Below, piece after piece: positions 20,029-29,532 of a DNA stretch of 64,000 nt. Position numbers and translations under genes: made by a program. Every line of letters begins with the position of its first letter. Position 1 is the stretch's first letter. The notes beneath the pieces are model-generated. The model was not told where the DNA came from, made no database searches, and worked only from the letters and a program-made list of their open reading frames with translations. Origin of the DNA: Leishmania panamensis (taxonomy: Eukaryota > Euglenozoa > Kinetoplastea > Trypanosomatida > Trypanosomatidae); NCBI RefSeq assembly GCF_000755165.1, contig NC_025881.1, positions 512,247 through 576,246 on the forward strand. The letters run 5' to 3'.

Positions 20029-21420
20029 CTACCGCGAGGTCTCCAGCGTCAGGTACGCGACGAGGCCATTCACACCCGCCCCCAGTACCCCTGTGATGTC
20101 ATCTCTGACCAAACATGAGGCAAACGCTGGAGGACGCGGCAGGATGTATCTGAAGTCCTTGATAAGGGAGATGGTAGTAAAGGGAGTCGAAACCAGCACG
20201 GGCTGCACCTCACCACATAAGGTGGTGTCATACATGCCGAGCTTGTTCGACGCACTTGTCATAAGCCCCACCGAGCGCACAATAGTTGCAGATGCACGCC
20301 TTGTCCGACTGCGCGGCGAGCCACAGCAGCGTGTGCTGCACCACACTTGGTGCGAGCAGCATCGAATGTAGTGCAGCGGCAGCCTGGTCAAGCGGTCCGT
20401 CTTGCAGCATCTGTGGCGCAGCCGTGGGGATAACAATGAGGCAGCGGACGAGGAAGTAAGCGTCCGCGCCGGCCTGTTATGACAGAACGCTCCCTTACAC
20501 GTTGAAGGGGGTGTGATATAGTCCGTGACCGACTGCTTCGTCGCCGCATCGCCGCCGCCTCCAACGCGGGGGAGGAAGTGAATGAACACGAATCTACGTA
20601 ATACGCATACGGCCTCCACGAGAGCGCTTCTTCCAGCTCCCCTGGAGTCGCATCAACGCGGAGGTTTGCCGAATATGAGGGACATTCCAGCACTGCCGGG
20701 CCTAACGCCACCACCGCTGTCGCCGCTGCATTGCCCCCATCTGCCTTCAGCTTTCTGTATAGCTCTGTCAGGTGTTGTACGATAAGAAAAAGGCCGTGCG
20801 CGTACGCCGCAGCGTGAAGAGAGGGTTCTTCACAGTATGCTCGGTGGGTGGGTCGTATGGGGGCGAAGAGGACCTTCGCCACGACCGGCAAGTCGAACAG
20901 CGGCAGCACGAATGGTAAGCGCTTGCCGCCATTGCCCATTATGCTCACCGCTGCTGCTGCAGCGCGTTGTGTTCGCCTGTTCATCGAGGAGCTCGCGCAG
21001 AGTCTTGTCACAGGTGGCCTCTACAAAGAAAGTGCTGCTGTCGAGGAGGCCAATTGTGCTTTCGCCGTTGGGCAGCAGTACAAGTCGGCCTGAGAGCTGA
21101 GGGTAGTAGTAGGCCAGGTGCGTCATGGCCTGCTGAAGCACATCGGCGCTGACAAAGTCAGAGGAGAGGGCCGACGGTGTCTGCTACCCTTTAGTGATGT
21201 TTGGGTGCTTGTCGAGGTACACGATGGCAATGGGGATCATGAGGCCTTCCATGGGCCCAAGGTGGAGTGGCTCTGTGGGGAAGGAGCTTCCTGTGACCCG
21301 AATGGTGTTTACCACTGCCACCCCTGCATCTGTACGACAGTGCACGGTGACCGTCTGCAGCGTGTGTACACAGTTCGCACTAATCAAGTCCCCTTGTCGA
21401 CGTAGAGTACTGTGTCATAA
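20029..21420 (-). pseudogene. Broken BAHD-like (transferase family) acyltransferase gene
   Basis: Protein-like sequence runs along the minus strand but is split by an in-frame TAG near 21185 and at least two frameshifts (about 20940-20990 and about 20570-20600). In order, the pieces are: a beta-rich start around VNTIRVTGSSFPTEPLHLG; after the stop in the same frame, MTHLAYYYPQLSGRLVLLP then FVEATCDKTLRELL; in a second frame FDLPVVAKVLFAP and a helical part ending AEEALSWRPYAYY-like; in a third frame a C-terminal part ending YLTLETSR. The YYPQLSGRL...FVEA pattern matches the N-terminal half of HXXXD/BAHD acyltransferases (YPLAGRL...FVEA). No intact HxxxD motif is visible. A recent loss of function is inferred. 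Confidence 0.7.
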
Positions 21421-22934
21421 AGTGCGGGCGGGCGGGCGCATCTGTGCCTACAGGCAGGAAGTCTAGAAGACAAGAGGACACGCGCTCAAAGCGAGGAGCA
21501 GTGAAGAGGGAGTGGGTGGGTGGGTGGGAAGGTTGTTGGCAGCCACGGCGGAAGGCGCTCCTACTTTGCGTGACAGCATGTTGGGCGCAGAAAGAGACGT
21601 GCCTGTGCGAGGATGATCTGTCTATTGGCAAGAACGTGTATGTGTGTGCTTATATAGATGTATGGGAGCACGTGTGTGGGCAAGCATTCAATGCACTGAT
21701 GAGAGATGAATGAGGGAGGGGGGGGGGAGGCAGACAGTGCGGGAGGACGCTAGAGAAGAAAGGAGGTGGGCCGTCGCTGATGGGCGGTAATGGAGAGCAC
21801 GTCCGCACTTGCACGGATGCCCATCCGCTTGCCGCGCTTAACCCCCTTTTCCCAAACACAATCCCACGTGCACATCACACATACACACGTCTTCTTCACG
21901 AAAGCGAGAGCGAAAAAGGAGGGGGAACCATTTGCCCTTACAGACCTCCCTCCGATGGTTAGATACGCACACCTCTGTGTCATTCACGCAGATCCATTGT
22001 GCATCTTTGTTGTCTCGTTCTCTTTCTCTCTCTCGCGCGCGCTCTCTCTCCGCATAGAGGGTTGCAATGGTAGCCGATGCTTGTGTTGTCTTCAGTACCC
22101 TTGCTTGCGGCAAGCCCAGTCATGGGGGAAAGGGGTGCGATGAGGCGTGGGTGAAGAGTGGAAGAGACACAAAGACGGGAGAGGGCCGAGACATAGAAGG
22201 AACAAAAATAAAAGAGGTAGTCATGTCGGCGTTTCATCTTTGTAGGAAAATAAAAAAGATGGGAGGGGACGCAGGAGGGTGAAGAGAGTATGCCACAGGT
22301 GTGTGTCTGAAGGGCGGGGGTATGGTGGTGGCGGTGCGATGAGGTGCTCGTGCTCCGACATGCCCCACAAACACGCACACTCGCTGCGGAGTGACACAAT
22401 CAGTACTCGTGGAGCTGCGCGGTAAGGGATTGTGATCCGCAAACCCCAACAAGGAGAGGGGGAGGGAGAGTGCAATCGTGATAGTTATGCTCGGGGAAGT
22501 AAGAGAAAAGAAAAACAACACCCACACACACATGCACACGCACGCACGCAGACAAACAAAACCTGAAAAGCTACCACCACCAAACAGTGGGGCTAAACAG
22601 AAAGAGAGAGGATAGAATTCGCGATGACGGCTGATCAGCAACCAAGGAGCAAGAAGAGATCCGTGGTGGTTGTGGTCACGTAAGTTCTTCCCTTGCCGCT
22701 GGATCGGAAGAGAGAAAAAAAAAAGCATAACAAAAACGAACTTCAGCGTGGAGCGCTGGAGGGATAGCGATATCACACACGTGTGAGTGTGTTGATGTGC
22801 GTTACGTTGGCTGATGGGCCTTCTCACTCACCTAAAAAAAACTGAAGACGCAGTCGCGTGTTTGACCAAAGTGACGAGGACAAATAAAGGAAAGGGGGAG
22901 GGCAGAGGGGCAGAGGGGCGGAGAGGGCGCACGA
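21421..22934. other. Intergenic region left of the 364-aa gene
   Basis: About 1.5 kb without a recognised gene. It includes a G-run at 21716-21728, a CT-rich block at 22015-22050, and CA-rich sequence at 22520-22560. On the minus strand it holds the 3' flank of the 364-aa gene and the leader of the pseudogene. Confidence 0.5.
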
Positions 22935-24029
22935 TCACATGTGCCATCCGCACCTTCCTTTGCCGTAGAGCTCGTATATTTTCTTGGCCACGTGCAGCCC
23001 CGCGGATGCGTTGTGCAAGACGTGCCACTGAAGAAAAAAGAGTTGAGCCGTCACCAGCTCCAGCGGCTCCGTTGCAGCTAAAGTTGTTCGACCACGTGTC
23101 AATGCGCTTGCTTCTTCAGCAACACTATTGCCAGTGCTCGTGCTCTTGACAAGCACCGCTGTACACTGCGGCGGTACCGCGAAGACATCTAGAGTCAGCG
23201 TCGTCGGGTAGTAGTTGTAGAAATCCACTGTGAAGAGATTATACACGGGCTCCCACAACTGCACCTGGCTCTCCTGCGCGGGGGACAGAACAAGTTCATC
23301 AAACATGGGATGGCCGAAAAAGCGCCAATGCGGCGACTCGTAGGGGACAGCGGTGATCTTACTCAGCTCAAGGTCTGAGCGCGCGCTCAGCTCTAGCCGC
23401 CATGGAATTGTCATTGGTGCCCCCGATGCTGCGTAAGTCGCGTTCAGCACGTAGAAGTGCTGCTCCAACAGCGGTGTGTGATCGTATCGTTCCATCCCAC
23501 TAAAGCGAATTACCGGCACACCGCGAACCATTGACTTGCGCGAGGACGCAGTGTAGCGCTGCGGCACGCAAAAGGGTGCAACTTTGTGCGGCAGGTAGAA
23601 GACGTGGCAGCGCTGAGAAGGGCCTTTGTCACTGCCGTTGCCATTTCCGTCCTGCGGAGCACCATCGCCACTCGCTGTGTCGAAGAAGAAAAAGCCGCGC
23701 AGGTGGCGGTTGTCTACGAGGAAGGTAGTGCGCTGCGCACGGTACACCTGGTCCAGACGAACAGCGCCAGCGGCTCTGTCTACGTAAAGCTGCCCAATCT
23801 GTGTCATGGGCACGCGACCCTTAAGGGGCATCGTGGTAGCGAGCGCAACCGTGTAGCTCTCCCCGAACTCGACACCGCAAAATGGATGGTATGGGGGATC
23901 CTGATGTCTATGGCCGTCGTGCTCACTTCTTGAGCTGCTGCTGTTCATGTCGTCCGCCGCATGCTCGTGCAGCTCTGCGGCGAGGCACAGCCCATACATA
24001 ATGCCCTGTATGATACAGAGCACCAACAC
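22935..24029 (-). CDS. Predicted secreted protein, possibly ependymin/LolA-like fold
   Basis: The protein has 364 residues. The N terminus (MLVLCIIQGIMYGLCLAAELH) is a short signal-peptide-like hydrophobic stretch; the Met at residue 11 is an alternative start. The mature part is beta-strand-like, with well-spaced cysteines (for example GVEF preceded by PFC, QRCHVFYL, PFCVPQR, PPQC). One Asn-X-Thr sequon (NAT) is seen near the middle and another (NAS) near the C terminus. The pattern of YVDRAAGAVRLDQVY, the later YNYYPTTLTLDVF and AVPPQC recalls ependymin-related proteins, where the domain ends in a 'F-x-P-P-x-C' element. That assignment is inference only. I cannot name a function. It sits between the FCP1-like gene and the acyltransferase relic. 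Confidence 0.85.
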   Translation of the reverse strand: MLVLCIIQGIMYGLCLAAELHEHAADDMNSSSSRSEHDGHRHQDPPYHPFCGVEFGESYTVALATTMPLKGRVPMTQIGQLYVDRAAGAVRLDQVYRAQRTTFLVDNRHLRGFFFFDTASGDGAPQDGNGNGSDKGPSQRCHVFYLPHKVAPFCVPQRYTASSRKSMVRGVPVIRFSGMERYDHTPLLEQHFYVLNATYAASGAPMTIPWRLELSARSDLELSKITAVPYESPHWRFFGHPMFDELVLSPAQESQVQLWEPVYNLFTVDFYNYYPTTLTLDVFAVPPQCTAVLVKSTSTGNSVAEEASALTRGRTTLAATEPLELVTAQLFFLQWHVLHNASAGLHVAKKIYELYGKGRCGWHM

Positions 24030-26969
24030 GGCACTTTATTGGCGTGCCGCAATGCGATAGTTGGGCGCACACATGGCTGTGTAGTTTGTAGGCGCCCGTA
24101 TCTGTCCACCTTTTTACTTGTGGGGTTACGTGTGGGGGTCTGACTGCTGCTGCTGCTGCTGTTGTTGTCTGGACTTTCCTAATTGTTTTCACGCTTTCAA
24201 TCTCATTTTTCGTCCGAGTTGAGGTCTTCCCATGCAACAAAGCACGCCAGTGCGAAGGCGGTCTTGCGTGTGAAAGATCGAAGAAGGAAAGAAGAGAGGG
24301 TGGGAGGGAGAGCAGGTGTGTGTGTGTGTGTGTGCATGGAGGGGGAAGAAAAGGGGCGGTGAAGCCATACTGTGCGACATAAACTCATACCCCTTCCCCC
24401 CCCCCTCACACGCACCGGTGTGTATCTGTGCTCCTGCCATTCCTGAGCCGCGCTGCTCGCGGCTGCTACATCACTTCTGTGTTGTTTGTCGCTCCGCATA
24501 GATGTAACGGAATCCATCCCAGACACGTACTTCGCACAGACGAAAAAGGCCAAAGGGAACACACCCAGCCCACCTACACTGCGATGGAGGAGAGCCGATG
24601 AGGAGTGAAGCTAAAAAATGGGAGGGGAAGAGAGAGAGAAGCTGCGAGCAGCGCCACGTACAGACACCCAAGACACAGACACGGACGCGTTCGTACATCG
24701 GCACCCCCTCTGCCTTCCCTTCTGCTCCTCGATTTATCAGCTTCGGTGACGGCTTAGTTTCCCCCTTGTTTTGATTGCACTGACGCGCTCACGCATGTTG
24801 CGATGCGCACTCTAACTTGTATTTCATCTGTGCCTGTCCGTTGATGGGAAGCTGCGCATTTTCCCCGCCTTTATGGGTGGCTTGACGGCGTTCCTCTAAC
24901 ATATACATAAAAAGTTTCACCAGTGCACGCACCAATCTCCGGAACTCAAAAAGAACATCCGCAACGCGGCGTATTAAGACGTACTTCACCCCGTAAAGGA
25001 GTGCATGCTGTGTCACTCCGCCATGCCACATGAAGAGAAAGGGACATGAGCGCATCTAAGGGCAACATAGAATGCCATCCATAGTTACTGCAGGCTTTGT
25101 GCTTAGTTGGCTCGGTTGGGGGTAGGGATGCACAGAGGGAGGAGGCGTGTTGGCCTTTTCGCCTGCATCTTGTGTGTGCGTTTGGCCGCTGGGGTGAGTA
25201 CTCATGTCGCGCCACCGCATGTCTGGGCTGTGGTGGGCGAGGACGGGGCGGCGTCGGCAGGGCGCATCTCTTTTGTATTTCTGTTTAAGAGGGGTAAGAA
25301 GAACACGAAAGCTGAGTGAAAGGGGAAGACAAGACAAAAAAGGAGAAATTGGAGAGGGGAGAGGTGTAAGGCGGGCACAGTGCACACACACACACACACA
25401 GACACACACACACGCAAGCACTGCCCACGTAAGCCGAACACAACCACCAAATTGCAAGCATATTGTGCAGCTTTTAGTCTCTCACATTGTAGATGCACAG
25501 ACACACGCAGAAGCCGTAGCGTGAGCGCGCACGCCGGAGAGAGAGAGAGAGGGTGGGTGCACGGCTTATGTCCCCTTCCTGCGCTGGGGCCACAAACGGG
25601 AAGAGAGGGTGTGTTAGGAGGGGAGGGGGGGGGAGGAGAGGAGGAAGATGTATTGCCATTTTAGCGCATGCTGGCGACACGCATGTGTGCGAGTACGCGA
25701 ATGTAAGACAAACTCGAAGAGGGCGAGGAAGGGAGCGGTGAGTTATGGGATGCGTGAGTGGAAGAAATACAAGGAAAAATGCGACTTTGATGCTCTGCTA
25801 CCAGAGAGGAGAGAGCATCAACTAAGTTACAAGGGAGGGCGACGCGCAAACACACACACACACACATACGTAACGAAAGGGCTAGGGGGAGAGATCGGCG
25901 ATAGTCAGAGGGCATGAGGTGCTCCACCCACATACGCACAAGTCGCGTGGGCTTCTGTTTTGGCTCGTCAAAGGAGGTGCAGAGCAAATGCAGTGGTGAC
26001 CGACTGGAGTGCTGCCACGTGTGAGGACGGTGCTGGGTGGAGTGAGAGGAAAAAAGAAGAGACATGGGCGAGGAGAGGGAGAGGGGACATGGTAGAACGG
26101 CGTCGCCGCGAGAGTGCTACTTGTCGGCCAATCCCCTGCAGTCGACCGCTGTGCATACAAGTCTATGAGACTACACCACACTAATCCTCCTTCCATCTCT
26201 GACCCCAGCTGCGCTTGGACACGTTCAGTACTAGAAAGGCATTTAGCGCACACTTGCAGCTGAACTTGAATGGGAGCACTCGGTGAATTTGGGTGGGTGG
26301 GGGGAAGTAGAAAAGAAGATGAAGCAAAGAAGAAACACAAACATACCCATACTCAGCGCTGCAGCTCATGAGACATGAAACAAAGTGAAACGGGGTCGGG
26401 GACGGGAGAAGGGTGTAGTCGAGCAGCGAGGGGAGACGAGAGAGAGGCGCGGCGTCAGACGAATTGCACGCACAGCAGAACTGACGAGCCGCAGCGGAGA
26501 TAAGGCAGATGTAGGTAGCATCCATGCAGCCGTGTAGGTTGGGCACAAAGGGGGTGGGGACGGCAAAGAAGAGCTAAGCGAACGACAACAAGACATACAT
26601 ACAGAGAAAGAGAGAGCGACATCAGTGGGGAGATAGACAGTGGTGAGTGAAAAAAGTCCAAGACGTGACCGCCAAGGGGGGCTGCTGCTATTCCTTCCCC
26701 CCTGCTGTGACTGCTTTCTGTTTCTCAGGCGAGCGGTCGCTACCGTTATTGCATTGCAGTTCCCCTCCTTGTCCCCCCTTCGCGACCAAAAAACTGCAGC
26801 CTTCTTACGTTTTACCTTCTGCCACCCCTGTGGCTACTCCGTGACCCTCCGCCCTTCTCGCTTGCTCAACCACGGGTCTGTCCACAGTACAACTGCGCCT
26901 ATCCAATGAGAGCGGCTGAGTGTGCTCACTTGACCTTGTGCGTCTTTTTCTTCTTCTTGCCTCTTCCCC
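24030..26969. other. 2.9-kb intergenic region
   Basis: This long spacer would hold the 3' UTR of the FCP1-like gene and the leader of the 364-aa gene. It contains microsatellites at 24314-24336 (GT)n and 25381-25412 (CA)n, a CA run at 25849-25867, and many C/T-rich tracts on the minus strand. I find no frame with protein-like composition and no SIDER-like copy. Confidence 0.5.
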
Positions 26970-28724
26970 TTAGCGTTGGCCAATGAGCGCCTGCAGTTTA
27001 CTCACTACAGCGGTAGAGTTGCCCTGCTCCCCGGTTATGTGGATCAATTGCTGCGACTGCTGTTGTGAAGCCTGCCGTTGCGGCTGTTGCTGCCGACCGC
27101 CACCCCCTCGTTGGTTTTGAATGCCATTACCGTTATTTCCTCTTCGCGAGGACATATCGTCGAGCACCAAGGTAATGGATGTCCTTCGTTGCTGCTGTTG
27201 AGGCAGCACACTCATGTTTGTGGCAGATACTGTTGGTGCATTGGGCCGAGTGCTGAAGGGCTCTAAAGGCGGCGCTGGCGCACTGCTTGCTGTCGCTGTT
27301 TGAAAAAAGAGCGACAGTGAGCTATTCACTTGGCTGGTCTGGGGCTGGATTTGCGGCTGAGCAGAGACGAACGTCGCTGATGAACCGCCACGCACGTTCT
27401 GCGAGGCTGCACCGGTCGCACCACCCAGTGACGTTGCGGCCATCGCCTTAACGGCCGATGCGCCTTGTCGCCGTTGCTGGTCGATCATGTTGTCGTACAC
27501 CGGGTCGCCGGTGTGGCTAAACCCGGTTGTCTCTGTTGCCCACTCCGCGCCGTCATCAGCATCGCCGCGGCGACGGTTGCTCGCTCGGTTGCTCTGCCGA
27601 GGCAGCTTTTGCGGCTGACCGGGCCGGGCTCCGCGCTGCTGCTGCACATTATCGTTGCGCTGGAGCATCGCGTTGCGGGCCTCTCTGCGCTGCTCCTCCA
27701 ACTGTACTTCTTCACGCGTCTTTGGCCACCGACTGCCGTGCTTCCGGCAGCCACTCTTGCGAGAGCAGGGCCGACCATCATCGGCGTCATGGCTGAAGGG
27801 GCACCGGTCACTACGCAGACACTTCCCTTGAAGTTGGTCGCAACACAGGCGCTTCTTCCATAGCTCCACCTCTTCCATATCTGAAGGGAGCTCGTGGCTG
27901 TTGCAGACTGAAGCTCCCGCTGGCGTCCAGACCTTCGACAGCCTCTGTTCATGCGCCTTCCCCTCTCCACCAGGATGATCCTCGTGCTGCTGCTTGGCCA
28001 GCTGCTGAAGCCGCCGCTCAGCAGCGAGAATCAGCGGGACGCCGGAGTCCAGGAGCAGCACCTCCTTCAGCACCTCCATCGCCTGCAGTAGCCCCTCGTC
28101 GTGCACCTGTGTGACCGGATCCTTGAACGGGATGGGGCAAAGTGCAATATCGGGATGGGAGCACTTGTCTGGGGAGTCATCGATGATGATCGTGTTAACG
28201 CTGTGGAAGCTATGTGGATATCGGTCGAAGATGACCTGCAGGTTCTTCTCCGTCCCGTACGGGTTCTCCACTGATGGCTTCGACATACACGCGTCGCGAA
28301 ACAGCGTAAACAGTAGGAGGTCTCGGTAGTTACCAAAGACATGCTCAATGATGGGGTCCGATGACCGTTGAAGGCCGCTCGTCCACACCGCCACAACGAA
28401 GTTGGAAAAGACAAACTTGAGGAAGTCGGAGACGTTTGGGCGCAGGACGAATCCCCCTCGACCACGGGCGACAAGGACTCCATTCAGGTCGAGTACTAGT
28501 AGAAAGGCCCGACGGAGTGCTGATGTTGGCACTGTTACCTCATACCCGTTTCGCGTCTCCACGGTTGCCAGGTCCTGATTTTCGTCAATAGTTGTCACAA
28601 CGCCGATGGAGTAGCGCGTGTCAGTCACCCGGACGCGCACATACTGATCGATCTCGAAGCGCTCGCGGCGCACGTAGTTTGTATCCCTCTCCCCAGGAGA
28701 CACCTGTGGTGTGGCGCTGTTCAT
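26970..28724 (-). CDS. FCP1-like (NIF/HAD) phosphatase-domain protein with CCCH zinc finger
   Basis: The frame is open to 28895, but the start at 28724 (MNSATPQVSPG) is preferred because the upstream 57 codons are low-complexity leader. The protein is then 584 residues. Residues 25-70 form a small beta domain (QYVRVRVTDTRYSIGVV). Residues 74-230 are an FCP1/NIF domain: LLVLDLNGVL (D79, N81), VWTSG (113-117), IIIDDSPDK (179-187). The usual DxDx(T/V) motif has Asn at the second Asp, which acts as general acid in active enzymes, so activity may be altered or lost. A CCCH finger follows (C294-x7-C302-x5-C308-x3-H312). The C-terminal 250 residues are Gln/Arg/Gly-rich and disordered, as in many RNA-binding proteins. 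A role in RNA metabolism is inferred. Confidence 0.9.
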   Translation of the reverse strand: MNSATPQVSPGERDTNYVRRERFEIDQYVRVRVTDTRYSIGVVTTIDENQDLATVETRNGYEVTVPTSALRRAFLLVLDLNGVLVARGRGGFVLRPNVSDFLKFVFSNFVVAVWTSGLQRSSDPIIEHVFGNYRDLLLFTLFRDACMSKPSVENPYGTEKNLQVIFDRYPHSFHSVNTIIIDDSPDKCSHPDIALCPIPFKDPVTQVHDEGLLQAMEVLKEVLLLDSGVPLILAAERRLQQLAKQQHEDHPGGEGKAHEQRLSKVWTPAGASVCNSHELPSDMEEVELWKKRLCCDQLQGKCLRSDRCPFSHDADDGRPCSRKSGCRKHGSRWPKTREEVQLEEQRREARNAMLQRNDNVQQQRGARPGQPQKLPRQSNRASNRRRGDADDGAEWATETTGFSHTGDPVYDNMIDQQRRQGASAVKAMAATSLGGATGAASQNVRGGSSATFVSAQPQIQPQTSQVNSSLSLFFQTATASSAPAPPLEPFSTRPNAPTVSATNMSVLPQQQQRRTSITLVLDDMSSRRGNNGNGIQNQRGGGGRQQQPQRQASQQQSQQLIHITGEQGNSTAVVSKLQALIGQR

Positions 28725-29532
28725 TTCTTCGCCCCAAACACAAGAACAGCCAAAAACAAAGGGCATCAATGTACCTTGGGGGTATATGTGCGTTTGTGCA
28801 TACATGTAGTAAATAGTGAAGTGCATGTTTGTGTGTGTGTGTGGGGGGTAGCAGATCCATAACCAGTTGGGTGCATGTGAGATATATTGACCCACGCATC
28901 ACGGCACGGCAAAGTAGCCCCCGCACACGAGGAGCGCAGCGTTCGCTTTGTGCGCACCATACCGAAGCTCTTCGCGTACTTGAAGACGAAGTGATGCCCT
29001 CTTCATGCTATGCTGGCATCTTCCTGTGTCCCATTTTACCCTCTTTTTCACCACCCTCTTGTGTGGCACTTTCACTTCTCTCGTGCAGCCATCTCTCAAG
29101 CGCCTGCAGATGACTCACACGCACCTCCTGAAGACGGGGGAGGGGAGGAGTGTATGCAAAGGGGAAAAGTGAGTCTATGCGAGCAGAGAAGGCTGCTGGG
29201 CCAGCAGATGCATAAAAGGATGTGCTGCCGCATACTTGTTTGTGGACTGATGTGAATGCACGCGTCTACGCAGGTGATAACGATAGGCGAAAATCGGAAA
29301 GCTGAGAAGAAAACAAGAAAGGCAAGCAATCGAGACGCCTACATATACCCATCGGTGCAGGCACACACAATACCCCCCCCCCCCACCCCCCAACACACAC
29401 ACACATACTCAGGGCAGTCGCTCCTTTGCCATCGCACCTCTCCGTCTGTTGATGCTTTGCATCACCACCTGCCTCACAAGTCTCCTTCTTTTGCTGTCTC
29501 TCCTCCGCAACTGTAGTAGTATAGGTGGTGAA
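28725..29532. other. Spacer between the FCP1-like and 729-aa genes
   Basis: On the minus strand this holds the FCP1-like leader (T-rich tract just before 28724) and the 3' flank of the 729-aa gene. A C-run and CA tract occur at 29372-29405. No gene seen. Confidence 0.5.

Noticed and set aside
28725..28895. 57-residue N-terminal extension of the FCP1-like protein.
   Set aside because: Its composition reflects CA/TA-rich leader sequence, and a T-rich tract with an AG precedes the inner ATG at 28724.
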